From assembly GCF_004519515.1 (NCBI RefSeq), contig NZ_CP038145.1:2187646-2251645 (forward strand): a stretch of 64,000 nucleotides of DNA. Reading direction: 5' to 3'. This stretch comes from Actinobacillus indolicus (GTDB lineage Bacteria > Pseudomonadota > Gammaproteobacteria > Enterobacterales > Pasteurellaceae). This document shows positions 1-8,546 of the stretch, piece by piece (position 1 is the stretch's first letter; the number at the start of each line of letters is the position of its first letter). The notes below the pieces were generated by a model. That model searched no databases, was not told the DNA's origin, and saw nothing but the letters and a program-made list of their open reading frames with translations. The position numbers were made by a program, and so were the translations under genes.

Positions 1-771
1 GAATACGCAGTGCAAGTTTTTGCCGATCGCACGGTGTAAAAGTAAAGCAGTAACCGATGAGTCCACACCGCCTGATAAGCCTAAGATAACTTCATCATCG
101 CCGACTTGCGCTTTAATACGAGCTACAGCATCTTCAATGATGTTTTCCGCTGTCCATTTGGTTTCGCAGCCACAAATGCCGACCACAAAATTTTTCAGTA
201 GTTCTAAACCACTTTTCGTATGGGTCACTTCTGGGTGGAATTGTACACCATAAAAACGGCGACTTTCGTCCGACATTGCTGCGATCGGGCAAGTTGGGGT
301 TACGCCTGTGATTTGGAAGTTTGACGGCAAACGAGTGACTTTGTCGCCGTGGCTCATCCAAACGTCTAATTTTGGTTGAGAAGCGGTGAGATCATCGTTT
401 AATTTTGCAAATAAGCTGTCAGTTGCTTTTAACTCAACAGAGGCATAGCCAAATTCACGGTGATCCGATGTTTCAGTTAAACCGCCTAACTGCATTGCCA
501 TAGTTTGCATACCGTAGCAAATGCCAAGCACTGGCACGCCAGCGTTAAACACATATTCAGGTGCACGTGGACTGTTTTCTTCAGTGGTACTTTCAGGACC
601 GCCTGAAAGAATAATCCCTGTTGGGTTAAATTCACGGATCTGTTCTTCCGTCACGTCCCAAGCCCAAAGTTCGCAGTAAACCCCAATTTCACGCACACGG
701 CGTGCGATCAGTTGGGTATATTGTGAACCAAAGTCAAGGATTAAGATTTTGTGGTTGTGGATGTTTGTCAT
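1..771 (-). CDS. guaA: GMP synthase (glutamine-hydrolysing), 5' part
   Basis: Converts XMP to GMP with glutamine as nitrogen donor, the last step of guanine nucleotide synthesis. About 257 codons are visible on the minus strand; the rest lies beyond position 1. The N-terminal glutamine amidotransferase domain shows ILDFGSQYTQ near the start, the nucleophile-cysteine motif LGICYGMQ and the catalytic histidine in VQFHPEV. The ATP-pyrophosphatase P-loop LGLSGGVDSS follows near the window edge. The frame is open throughout. In many enterobacteria guaA follows guaB directly; here guaB lies 1.3 kb upstream, with two other genes and a structured repeat between. Identity is certain, only the 3' end is missing. 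Confidence 0.97.
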   Translation of the reverse strand, partial: MTNIHNHKILILDFGSQYTQLIARRVREIGVYCELWAWDVTEEQIREFNPTGIILSGGPESTTEENSPRAPEYVFNAGVPVLGICYGMQTMAMQLGGLTETSDHREFGYASVELKATDSLFAKLNDDLTASQPKLDVWMSHGDKVTRLPSNFQITGVTPTCPIAAMSDESRRFYGVQFHPEVTHTKSGLELLKNFVVGICGCETKWTAENIIEDAVARIKAQVGDDEVILGLSGGVDSSVTALLLHRAIGKNLHCVF

Positions 772-810
772 TTTGTTTCTCTGTTTTAATGAAAATTATA
801 ATATTCTTTT

Positions 811-940
811 CCTAGGGCTTACGCCCTAGGTTAAGCATAATTGAGCTACTCCCGTAGCTCTTTGTCTATTTGTCACTTCCAGCTCCAGCGGAGCTGACTT
901 ATGCGTAACCCCGTACGGCTTGCCGTGAGGGGATGCTTAA
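811..940. repeat. Four-hairpin dispersed repeat, copy 1
   Basis: Four short hairpins in series: CCTAGGGC/GCCCTAGG, GAGCTAC/GTAGCTC, CAGCTCC/GGAGCTG and a CCCC..GTACGGC/GCCGT..GGGG stem. Between the first and last, TTAAGCATAA and TTATGCGTAA can pair to close a cloverleaf around hairpins 2 and 3. A second copy at 14424-14545 keeps the layout while the stem bases covary. The right edge supplies the stop codon of the DUF1919 gene (937-939). No ORF is present; it lies just upstream of guaA on the minus strand. Confidence 0.8.
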
Positions 941-1578
941 CGCTGATTAAACCACCCAACATAATCAAACTGGTCATAATACTTTTTGCCATTCCAGCCA
1001 CTGAACTCAAAGAGATCACCAACCTGTTGCTTGTGTTCAAACCCCTGAATATAGAAGGTGGATTTTAACTCAGGATAAGCTTTATGGGTGAAAACAATTT
1101 TATGTTTAAAAGGCAACTGGTCAAACTCGACTAAATCTTCGTAACAGCAACCATCTCGGTCAGTCATGATAACAAAAAGGTTATCTAAATTTAGACGAGC
1201 GGTGCGTTCTTGCCATTTTTTTACAGCTTCTTGTTCTGAATGATAATGCATAAAATAGAGCGTAATATCATCCAGTAAACCAACAGGATAGTGCCGTTGT
1301 ATTTCCTTTGGAAAGGTTATCGTCTGATGTCGGTAATGTTCAATACGCTTTAGGTATCGAATAAAATCTTTAGGCGTTAGATAAAGATTAACAAAAGGAG
1401 AATTAAATCGTTCGCCTAAATCGTGCAACATAAAAGCACCATTACAGTTACTTGAGATCACTGAAAAATGGTGATTGGTCAATCTCTGCTTATTTTGCTG
1501 ATTTATTGCTTTTCTAAATAGCTGATTAACTTTTCGTTTAATTATTGAAAACATAAGCGTAAATGACCGCATTAACAA
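937..1578 (-). CDS. DUF1919 family protein
   Basis: A 213-residue protein resembling the DUF1919 family, whose members often sit in polysaccharide loci; the function is not established. Family-like signatures seen are SVISSNCNGAFMLHDLG followed by SPFVNLYLTPKDFIRYLK, then HYHSEQEAVKKWQERTARL and FVIMTDRDGC. There is no signal peptide or membrane segment. The first methionine overlaps the upstream lipoprotein gene by 7 nt; a second methionine eight codons in (MFSIIKRK) is an equally good start and avoids the overlap. The stop codon lies in the edge of the four-hairpin repeat. It probably shares a transcript with the lipoprotein gene. Confidence 0.75.
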   Translation of the reverse strand: MLMRSFTLMFSIIKRKVNQLFRKAINQQNKQRLTNHHFSVISSNCNGAFMLHDLGERFNSPFVNLYLTPKDFIRYLKRIEHYRHQTITFPKEIQRHYPVGLLDDITLYFMHYHSEQEAVKKWQERTARLNLDNLFVIMTDRDGCCYEDLVEFDQLPFKHKIVFTHKAYPELKSTFYIQGFEHKQQVGDLFEFSGWNGKKYYDQFDYVGWFNQR

Positions 1579-1997
1579 ATAGGTTTTGCACCTTGAATAT
1601 TAAAGTAATTTAAGTTTAGCGGTGCTATGGATTTATCATTAAATTGTTGTTTAGCCTGCAACGTCGTTTTGGTTAATTTAGTAATTTCAAAAATGGAAAA
1701 TGCTTTTTTATTTTCATCTAGCACGTTAAAACGATTTGGGCTAATCGTTGTTAATACATAGGTTTCTGCACTATTTAATTTGTAGCTTTGATATTGGTTA
1801 TCACAGGTGTAATCATAAATTTTAACTTCGCCTGTGGGTTCAAATTTAACAACACGATGTATATCATCGACGGGACTCATTGCCCAATAACCTTGATAAA
1901 TATCACTATTCAAATCGCCTTGCGAAAAAGTACCGCTACTACAAGCGGTTAAAAGTACAGCTGACATCGCTGTAAAAAAGATTTTTTTTAATTTCAT
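1572..1997 (-). CDS. Small putative lipoprotein
   Basis: I do not recognise a named family. The start used gives MKLKKIFFTAMSAVLLTAC, a type II signal peptide with lipobox LTAC, so the mature protein should be lipid-anchored; an earlier in-frame start six codons upstream would put charged residues before the signal and is less likely. The mature part, about 120 residues, includes YWAMSPVDDIHRVVKFEPTG and two further cysteines that could form a disulphide. It lies 38 nt beyond the guaB terminator hairpin and overlaps the DUF1919 gene, so the two are likely co-transcribed. Confidence 0.7.
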   Translation of the reverse strand: MKLKKIFFTAMSAVLLTACSSGTFSQGDLNSDIYQGYWAMSPVDDIHRVVKFEPTGEVKIYDYTCDNQYQSYKLNSAETYVLTTISPNRFNVLDENKKAFSIFEITKLTKTTLQAKQQFNDKSIAPLNLNYFNIQGAKPIC

Positions 1998-2021
1998 TGA
2001 TTTCTCGTTAAACAAAGAATT

Positions 2022-2042
2022 CCCCTTATCAGAGATAAGGGG
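2022..2042 (-). terminator. Hairpin terminator after guaB
   Basis: Perfect 9-bp stem CCCCTTATC/GATAAGGGG with a 3-nt loop directly after the guaB stop. The following minus-strand run is only moderately T-rich (TTCTTTGTTT), so some readthrough into the lipoprotein gene is plausible. Confidence 0.7.
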
Positions 2043-2052
2043 AGTGTCATTT

Positions 2053-3516
2053 TTAGCTCATGCGATAGTTTGGCGCTTCTTTCGTAATGGTAACATCATG
2101 AACATGGCTTTCTTTAATGCCAGCACCACTAATACGTACAAATTGAGCTTTAGTACGGAGTTCATCAATGGTTGCACAGCCCGTTAAGCCCATACAAGAG
2201 CGTAAACCGCCCATTTGTTGGTGGATAATTTCTTTGAGTAAGCCTTTGTATGGAATTCGTCCTTCAATACCTTCAGGTACGAGTTTATCTGCGGCGTTAT
2301 CTGATTGGAAATAGCGATCTGACGATCCTTTTGACATTGCACCTAAAGAACCCATACCACGATAGGATTTAAAGGCTCTGCCTTGATAGAGTTCGATTTC
2401 ACCTGGGGCTTCTTCTGTACCAGCAAACATTGACCCCACCATTACACAAGATGCACCTGCGGCAATCGCTTTAGCAATATCGCCTGAATAACGGATACCA
2501 CCGTCTGCAATAACAGGGATACCACGCTCTTTTAATGCGGCTGCTGCGTCCGCAATCGCGGTAATTTGTGGCACACCTACGCCTGTAACAATACGGGTTG
2601 TACAAATTGAACCTGGGCCGATACCAATTTTAACCGCACTTGCCCCAGCATCTGCAAGGGCAATAGCACCTTCGGCAGTTGCCACGTTACCCGCAACAAT
2701 CGGTAAATTAGGGTATTTCGCACGGGTTTCACGCACACGTTGTAACACACCTTCAGAGTGACCATGGGAAGAGTCGATAAGTAACACATCAACACCCGCT
2801 TGAACTAAAGCATCAATACGCTCTTCATTACCTGGACCAGCACCTACTGCGGCGCCTACACGCAAACGACCTAATTCATCTTTACAGGCATTTGGTTTTT
2901 GTTCCGCTTTTTGATAGTCCTTAACGGTAATCATGCCTTTTAATTTGAAGTTGTCATCTACCATTAACACTTTTTCAACACGGTGATTGTGCATCAAATC
3001 TAAAATTTCTTCACGTGTTGCGCCTTCTTTAATGGTGACTAAACGTGATTTTGGGGTCATAACTTCGGATACTGGTTTTGTCATATCACGTACAAAACGG
3101 GTATCACGGGCAGTGATAATACCCACTAGATTGCCTTCATTATCGACAACAGGGTAGCCAGCAAAACCATTTTTTTGTACTAATTGAGCAAGTTCACCTA
3201 AGTTCATATCAGGTGAAACCGTCACAGGCTCAGAGACAATGCCACTTTCAAATTTTTTCACTTTACGTACACGATCTGCTTGGCGTTCAATAGACATATT
3301 TTTATGGATAAAACCGATACCACCTTCTTGTGCAAGGGATATAGCGAGTTTTGTTTCTGTCACTGTATCCATGGCTGCAGATAGCATTGGGATATTTAAG
3401 CGAATGTCTTTGGTAAGTTGAGTAGAAAGGTTGGCGGTATTTGGAAGCACCGTAGAGTGCGCTGGGACAAGAAGAACATCATCAAAAGTCAGTGCTTCTT
3501 TAATTACTCGTAGCAT
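2053..3516 (-). CDS. guaB: IMP dehydrogenase
   Basis: NAD-dependent oxidation of IMP to XMP, the committed step to GMP. The 487-residue length is normal. The TIM-barrel starts with EALTFDDVLLVPAHS; two CBS domains are inserted at about residues 93-203 (VTVSPDMNLGELAQLV; KPVSEVMTPKSRLVTI). The active-site cysteine loop is GPGSICTTR near residue 305, and the flap motif YRGMGSLGAM is present. A strong sigma70 promoter lies upstream and a hairpin downstream. guaA is not the next gene, which breaks the usual guaBA order. Confidence 0.98.
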   Translation of the reverse strand: MLRVIKEALTFDDVLLVPAHSTVLPNTANLSTQLTKDIRLNIPMLSAAMDTVTETKLAISLAQEGGIGFIHKNMSIERQADRVRKVKKFESGIVSEPVTVSPDMNLGELAQLVQKNGFAGYPVVDNEGNLVGIITARDTRFVRDMTKPVSEVMTPKSRLVTIKEGATREEILDLMHNHRVEKVLMVDDNFKLKGMITVKDYQKAEQKPNACKDELGRLRVGAAVGAGPGNEERIDALVQAGVDVLLIDSSHGHSEGVLQRVRETRAKYPNLPIVAGNVATAEGAIALADAGASAVKIGIGPGSICTTRIVTGVGVPQITAIADAAAALKERGIPVIADGGIRYSGDIAKAIAAGASCVMVGSMFAGTEEAPGEIELYQGRAFKSYRGMGSLGAMSKGSSDRYFQSDNAADKLVPEGIEGRIPYKGLLKEIIHQQMGGLRSCMGLTGCATIDELRTKAQFVRISGAGIKESHVHDVTITKEAPNYRMS

Positions 3517-3572
3517 TGCAATAGTTCCTATATGTTAAAAATAAAAAATTAAGTTGGAAAAATTGCGGGCGG

Positions 3573-3601
3573 ATTATACAGAGATTTAGTGGAGTTGTAA
3601 A
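3573..3601 (-). promoter_or_regulatory. Promoter of guaB
   Basis: On the minus strand, TTTACA (-35, 3596-3601) and TATAAT (-10, 3573-3578) are separated by exactly 17 bp. The sequence after the -10 is GC-rich (CCGCCCGC), the discriminator type associated with stringent (ppGpp) control of nucleotide genes; that regulation is an inference. Confidence 0.75.
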
Positions 3602-3634
3602 TTTACAAGCGGTTAGATTTGTTAAATTTTTTGC

Positions 3635-3659
3635 AAAAAAGATGGGCGAGTTGCCCATC
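3635..3659 (-). terminator. Terminator of the glycogen operon
   Basis: Minus-strand stem GATGGGC/GCCCATC with a 5-nt loop followed by TTTTTT, just past the glgA stop. A textbook intrinsic terminator. Confidence 0.9.
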
Positions 3660-3666
3660 TATATTC

Positions 3667-5100
3667 TTATACAATCTCGTGATACAGATCTTGATACTGC
3701 TGTGCCACTTTTGCCCAGCCGAAATCTTGTGCAAGGGCATTTTGGCGTACGCTTGACCATAATTTATTTTTACCCCATAAATTGATCGCACGCAGTACGG
3801 CATCGTAGAAATTATCTGCGTCAGGATAACTAAACACAAAACCTGTTGCAGTGCGGTTTTCAATGCTTTCTTTGTGTGCATCATTAACGGTATCGGCTAA
3901 GCCACCAGTTCTGCGGACTAATGGTAGTGTGCCATATTTTAAGCCGTAAAGTTGGGTTAAACCGCAAGGTTCAAAGCGACTTGGGACTAAGATAACATCA
4001 CCACCTGCAATAATTTGGTGTGAAAGTGCTTCATCATAGCCAATTTTTAAGCCGATTTTATGTGGATAACGAGATTGTGCATCACGTAATGCCCATTCTA
4101 AGTCAGGCGATCCGCTACCAAGCACCACGAGTTGCACATTGTGTTGCATCATTTGGTCAATGCGAGCAAGTAGGAAATCCGCCCCTTTTTGTTCGGTTAA
4201 GCGAGTAACCATTACGAATAAGAGAGCATCTTTATCTTCTGGCAAGCCAAAGTAACGTTGTAGTTCCGATTTGTTTTTACCTTTACCTTGCATATAGTTC
4301 GGACGGTAATTTGCCACGATATTTGTGTCGGTTTCAGGGTTCCAAACGGTATCATCTACGCCATTTAAAATACCACGCAATGCCCCTTCTGCAAGGCGTT
4401 GTTGTAGTAAGCCGTGCATTCCTGCCCCTGCAATTTGCTCGGTAATTTCACGTGCGTAGGTTGGGCTTACGGTTGTAACACGATCTGCGTAGAATAAACC
4501 TGCTTTAAGATAGGAAATTTCGCCGTAAAATTCTAAACCGTGAACATTATAAAATTCCCAAGGCAATGCTAATTCTGCTAAGTGATAGGCTTGGAAACGT
4601 CCTGGGTAGGCGATATTGTGAATGGTAAAGACACTTTTAACAGGGCTGTTCCAGCTTTTGAGATAAGCACAAGCTAAACCTGCTTGCCAGTCGTGAGCGT
4701 GTAACACGTCGCATCTGCCCCACCAATGATCTAAGCCTGAAGCAAGTTGTGCCCCAAGATAACCTAATAGTGCAAAACGTTTGTAGTTATCGGTGTAATC
4801 TTGGTAGTTATCGTCGTAGTAAGGTAAACGGCGATCAAAGAGATGTGGGGCATCAATCACATATACACCTAAGCCATTCAAATAAGCAAAACGAATAGTG
4901 ACGATACCTGCAAAAGTACCGACGGTCGCAACTTCAACGGTTTCGCCTAATTTGGAAGCCACTTGTGGATAATAAGGAATTAATACTCGAACATCATTTC
5001 CAGCCGATTGTTGTGCATAGGGTAGTGCACCCATCACATCAGCAAGTCCGCCTGTTTTGATAAGCGGATACATTTCTGAACAAACATGTAAAATTTTCAT
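3667..5100 (-). CDS. glgA: Glycogen synthase (ADP-glucose type)
   Basis: GT5 glucosyltransferase that elongates alpha-1,4-glucan from ADP-glucose. The 477-residue length matches bacterial GlgA. The N-terminal ADP-glucose motif KTGGLADV is at residues 16-23; the C-terminal GT-B domain has the catalytic region PSRFEPCGLTQLYGLKYGT and RRTGGLADTV. It is the last gene of glgBXCA, 122 nt after glgC, with a hairpin in that gap and a strong terminator after it. No glgP follows, so the phosphorylase must be encoded elsewhere. Confidence 0.97.
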   Translation of the reverse strand: MKILHVCSEMYPLIKTGGLADVMGALPYAQQSAGNDVRVLIPYYPQVASKLGETVEVATVGTFAGIVTIRFAYLNGLGVYVIDAPHLFDRRLPYYDDNYQDYTDNYKRFALLGYLGAQLASGLDHWWGRCDVLHAHDWQAGLACAYLKSWNSPVKSVFTIHNIAYPGRFQAYHLAELALPWEFYNVHGLEFYGEISYLKAGLFYADRVTTVSPTYAREITEQIAGAGMHGLLQQRLAEGALRGILNGVDDTVWNPETDTNIVANYRPNYMQGKGKNKSELQRYFGLPEDKDALLFVMVTRLTEQKGADFLLARIDQMMQHNVQLVVLGSGSPDLEWALRDAQSRYPHKIGLKIGYDEALSHQIIAGGDVILVPSRFEPCGLTQLYGLKYGTLPLVRRTGGLADTVNDAHKESIENRTATGFVFSYPDADNFYDAVLRAINLWGKNKLWSSVRQNALAQDFGWAKVAQQYQDLYHEIV

Positions 5101-5182
5101 TTAATGATTAACCAGTTTTGATATTAAAAATATGTTGTGTTTGAAAATTGCAAAATTTCTTGAATATCTGACCGCTTGTAAG

Positions 5183-5211
5183 ATAGCACAAGCGCATAAG
5201 GCTTGTGCTAT
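5183..5211. repeat. Inverted repeat between glgC and glgA
   Basis: Perfect 11-bp stem ATAGCACAAGC/GCTTGTGCTAT with a 7-nt loop. No T-run follows on the minus strand, so it is not a standard terminator; it may stabilise the upstream glg message. An uptake-signal copy (5171-5179) adjoins it. Confidence 0.6.
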
Positions 5212-5222
5212 TCAATATAAGA

Positions 5223-6512
5223 TTAAGCAGCCGCTTTATCTTTTGCCAATTTGTCTAACATTTTTTGGCAAACTAAGACGATACCGCCTTTACTGATACG
5301 GAAGTATTTCGCATCTTCTTCTGGGTTTACACCGATTTGTAAGCCATCTGGAATTTCACAATGGCGGTCAATCACTGCACGTTTAATGACGCAGTTTTTA
5401 CCGATATTCACCTGTGGCAAAATCACCGATTCTTCGATAATACTCTCAGCATCTACATGTACACGGTTAAACAATACTGAATTACTGATTTCCGCATCGG
5501 TAATCACGCTACCGCCTGCAATTAAAGAGTTATCTAAGGTTCTTGAACGTGACTTATGATAGAAGAAACGTGCTGGTGCCGTTTGTTGTGGACGACCGTG
5601 GATCGGCCAAGATTCATCGTATAAGTCTAATTGTGGATTTTCACTCACAAGATCCATATGAGCAGCCCAATAGCTGTCAATCGTTCCTACATCACGCCAG
5701 TAGATTGTTCCAGTGGTGTTACGACCTTCGCAAGAACGTTCAAATGGGTGAGCATAAATTACACCTTGTTCAACAGCTTTTGGAATAATATCTTTACCAA
5801 AGTCGTGTGATGTATCTGGGTTGCTGACTTCTTTCTCTAACATTTCATAGAGATAATCTGCATCAAACACATAGATACCCATAGAAGCAAGCGATGATTC
5901 AGGTTTGTCTGGCATTGCTGGTGGATCAGATGGTTTTTCCACGAAGGCTTTGACTTTTAATTTTTCATTAACTGCCATTACACCAAACTCAGTTGCTTGC
6001 TCACGTGGCACTTCAATACAACCTACGGTACATTTTGCTCCAGAATCAACGTGATCTTCAAGCATACGGTTGTAGTTCATTTTATAGATATGGTCACCCG
6101 CAAGAATAATCACATATTTTGGACGATAGTGCGATTTCATCATTTCCATATTTTGATAAACCGCATCGGCTGTACCACGATACCATGTGTTTTCATCGAT
6201 TTGCTGACGAGCAGGAAGCATATCGATATATTGGTTACGCTCATAAGGTAAGAACGACCAACCACGTTGTAAGTGGCGGAGTAGTGAATGCGCCGCATAC
6301 TGGGTAATCACCCCAACTTTTAATAAGTTAGAGTTAATACAGTTAGAAAGGGCAAAGTCAATAATACGACGGCTACCGCCAAAATAAACCGCAGGTTTTG
6401 CACGTTTATCGGTAAGTTCATAAAGGCGAGAACCACGACCGCCTGCTAATATCAGCACTAAAGTTTGCGCGGTAAGATTACGTCTGTCTGTGGATGCTTC
6501 CTGTTTTAGCAT
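5223..6512 (-). CDS. glgC: Glucose-1-phosphate adenylyltransferase
   Basis: Makes ADP-glucose from ATP and glucose-1-phosphate, the regulated step of glycogen synthesis. The 429 residues contain the nucleotide motif LILAGGRGSRLYELTDKRAK, FGGSRRIIDFALSN, the substrate region VEKPSDPP and a C-terminal left-handed beta-helix (ISNSVLFNRVHV, IEESVILPQVNIG). The start follows a short gap of 30 nt after glgX. It is the third gene of the operon; allosteric control by glycolytic intermediates is typical of the family and is not visible here. Confidence 0.97.
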   Translation of the reverse strand: MLKQEASTDRRNLTAQTLVLILAGGRGSRLYELTDKRAKPAVYFGGSRRIIDFALSNCINSNLLKVGVITQYAAHSLLRHLQRGWSFLPYERNQYIDMLPARQQIDENTWYRGTADAVYQNMEMMKSHYRPKYVIILAGDHIYKMNYNRMLEDHVDSGAKCTVGCIEVPREQATEFGVMAVNEKLKVKAFVEKPSDPPAMPDKPESSLASMGIYVFDADYLYEMLEKEVSNPDTSHDFGKDIIPKAVEQGVIYAHPFERSCEGRNTTGTIYWRDVGTIDSYWAAHMDLVSENPQLDLYDESWPIHGRPQQTAPARFFYHKSRSRTLDNSLIAGGSVITDAEISNSVLFNRVHVDAESIIEESVILPQVNIGKNCVIKRAVIDRHCEIPDGLQIGVNPEEDAKYFRISKGGIVLVCQKMLDKLAKDKAAA

Positions 6513-6542
6513 ATTGTTATCTCCAAATTGGGATGGTAAATA

Positions 6543-8528
6543 TTAATTCCTTTGAAGTACGCATACCTCAATATCATTGAGTGTAACCGCAAGCGTATCT
6601 GTCATTAGAGTGGTTTCTTTTTCACCTAAAAGTATTTGCCAATCACCCTTAGGTAATAAAAATTGTTGCATTGCTTGTTTAGCATTCACCAAAATAAGCC
6701 ATTTATCTTCTAATAATATCTGTAATGCTTTGGTAAAATGGTCATGCCAGTCTTTAAACTGTATCACTTGACCATCTGCTCGTAACCATTGTACATCTTC
6801 ACCCGTCCACCATTTCGTGTCTTGGGAGAGTAGGGGGATCTGTTTGCGAATCGCAATTAATTTTGCAGTATAATCGATCAATTCCTGATCAGCCGAATCC
6901 CAATCTATCCAACTGATCTCATTATCTTGGCAGTAGCTATTATTGTTGCCTTGTTGGCTATGTCCCAGTTCATCACCTGCTAATAACATTGGCGTACCGC
7001 CTGAGAGTAAGAGTGTTGTTAATAACGCTTTTTTAGCCTGTTTACGTTGTTTTAGGATAATTGGATTATCTGTTTTGCCTTCTACGCCAAAATTGAAGCT
7101 AATATTATGTCCATGCCCATCACGATTTTGTTCGCCATTTGCCCAGTTATGTTTTTCGTTATAACTAACAAGATCTTGTAAGGTAAATCCATCGTGTGCA
7201 GTAATAAAATTAATGCTATGAAATGGCTGACGGTTATGCGCAAAAATATCGTCACTCCCTGCAAATCGACGTACGAATCCAGCTAAATTACCATTTTTTT
7301 CTAGAAAGAATCGACGCATATCATCACGGAAACGGTCGTTCCATTCTGCAAAGGGTTTTGGAAATGCGCCTAATTGATAGCCACTCCAGCCAATATCCCA
7401 AGGTTCCGCAATCAATTTAATATGTGCCAACTTCGAATTACTGTAAACGGCAGTAAAAAATGCTGATTTTTCAGAGAATGTTGGTGCTCTACCTAACACG
7501 GCACCTAAGTCAAAACGGAAACCATCAACATTACATTCTTTAACCCAATAACAGAGACAATCAATCACCCAGCGTAATACCGCGACATCGGATGATACAT
7601 TGAGCGTATTGCCACAACCTGTCCAATTCAAATATTCACTATTATCAGTCAACCAATAGTATGCTTCGTTATCAATACCGCGCTGAGATAGTGTTGGACC
7701 ATCTTTACCTGCTTCCGCCGTATGATTAAAGACCACATCCATAATCACTTCAATTCCTGCTTTGTGAAGTGTTTTAACCAACTGCTTAAACTCTGTTAGC
7801 GGATCAGCCTTGTCATAAGCTAATTTAGGATCAACGGCAAAATGTCCTAAAACGTTGTAGCCCCAATAATTTGTTAACCCCATTTTTTGTAAATGTGGCT
7901 CATCAACATGATAAGTAATAGGCAACAGTTCTATCGCAGTAATTCCTAATCGTTTCAAGTGAGAAATAGAAGCTTCATGTGCCAAACCAGCAAAAGTGCC
8001 TCTAAGTTCTTCGGGTATTTCTTTATTTAATTTACTAAAGCCTTTTACATGAGTTTCATAAACTACAGTTTCAGCCCAAGGGGTAAATGGTTTGTAATCA
8101 CCTTCCCAATCAAATGTGTGTCGTTCTACCACAACAGATTTTGGCGCAAGGTGTGCATTATCTCTAGAATCATTCCATTGGAACCATCTTACAGCTTCAT
8201 CACTAGATAAATCTGGGTGACCGATGATAGCGTTAGCATAAGGATCAACTAATAATTTATTAGGGTTAAATAAATCACCTTTTTCCTCATTTACAACTCC
8301 CGTTACACGGTAACCATATTGTGTCCCTACAGGTAATCCAACAACAAATAAATGCCAAATTTCATCGGTTTTGATCATCGGTAAACGAATTTCTTTACCT
8401 TCGCAAAAAATGGATAATTCCACACCGCTTGCACGGCGAGAAAAGAGGGCAAAATTTACGCCTTTTTCTCCATTTATTTCAGTTAATCGGCTTCCTAATG
8501 GAAATGGTCTACCTGCAAGATACTTCAT
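6543..8528 (-). CDS. glgX: Glycogen debranching enzyme
   Basis: GH13 isoamylase-type enzyme that removes alpha-1,6 branches from phosphorylase-trimmed glycogen. The 661 residues carry an N-terminal CBM48 (RPFPLGSRLTEINGEKGVNF) and a (beta/alpha)8 barrel with VDGFRFDLGAVLGR (nucleophile Asp), LIAEPWDIG (acid/base Glu) and ITAHDGFTLQDLVSYN (third Asp). It is placed 18 nt after glgB and 30 nt before glgC, so translation is probably linked. Confidence 0.96.
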   Translation of the reverse strand: MKYLAGRPFPLGSRLTEINGEKGVNFALFSRRASGVELSIFCEGKEIRLPMIKTDEIWHLFVVGLPVGTQYGYRVTGVVNEEKGDLFNPNKLLVDPYANAIIGHPDLSSDEAVRWFQWNDSRDNAHLAPKSVVVERHTFDWEGDYKPFTPWAETVVYETHVKGFSKLNKEIPEELRGTFAGLAHEASISHLKRLGITAIELLPITYHVDEPHLQKMGLTNYWGYNVLGHFAVDPKLAYDKADPLTEFKQLVKTLHKAGIEVIMDVVFNHTAEAGKDGPTLSQRGIDNEAYYWLTDNSEYLNWTGCGNTLNVSSDVAVLRWVIDCLCYWVKECNVDGFRFDLGAVLGRAPTFSEKSAFFTAVYSNSKLAHIKLIAEPWDIGWSGYQLGAFPKPFAEWNDRFRDDMRRFFLEKNGNLAGFVRRFAGSDDIFAHNRQPFHSINFITAHDGFTLQDLVSYNEKHNWANGEQNRDGHGHNISFNFGVEGKTDNPIILKQRKQAKKALLTTLLLSGGTPMLLAGDELGHSQQGNNNSYCQDNEISWIDWDSADQELIDYTAKLIAIRKQIPLLSQDTKWWTGEDVQWLRADGQVIQFKDWHDHFTKALQILLEDKWLILVNAKQAMQQFLLPKGDWQILLGEKETTLMTDTLAVTLNDIEVCVLQRN

Positions 8529-8546
8529 ATACAGCCTTAGTACTTA

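Noticed and set aside
2633..2641. H. influenzae-type uptake core (AAGTGCGGT) inside guaB and rbfA
   Set aside because: The few copies fall in codons expected from the protein sequence; the genome clearly favours ACAAGCGGT.
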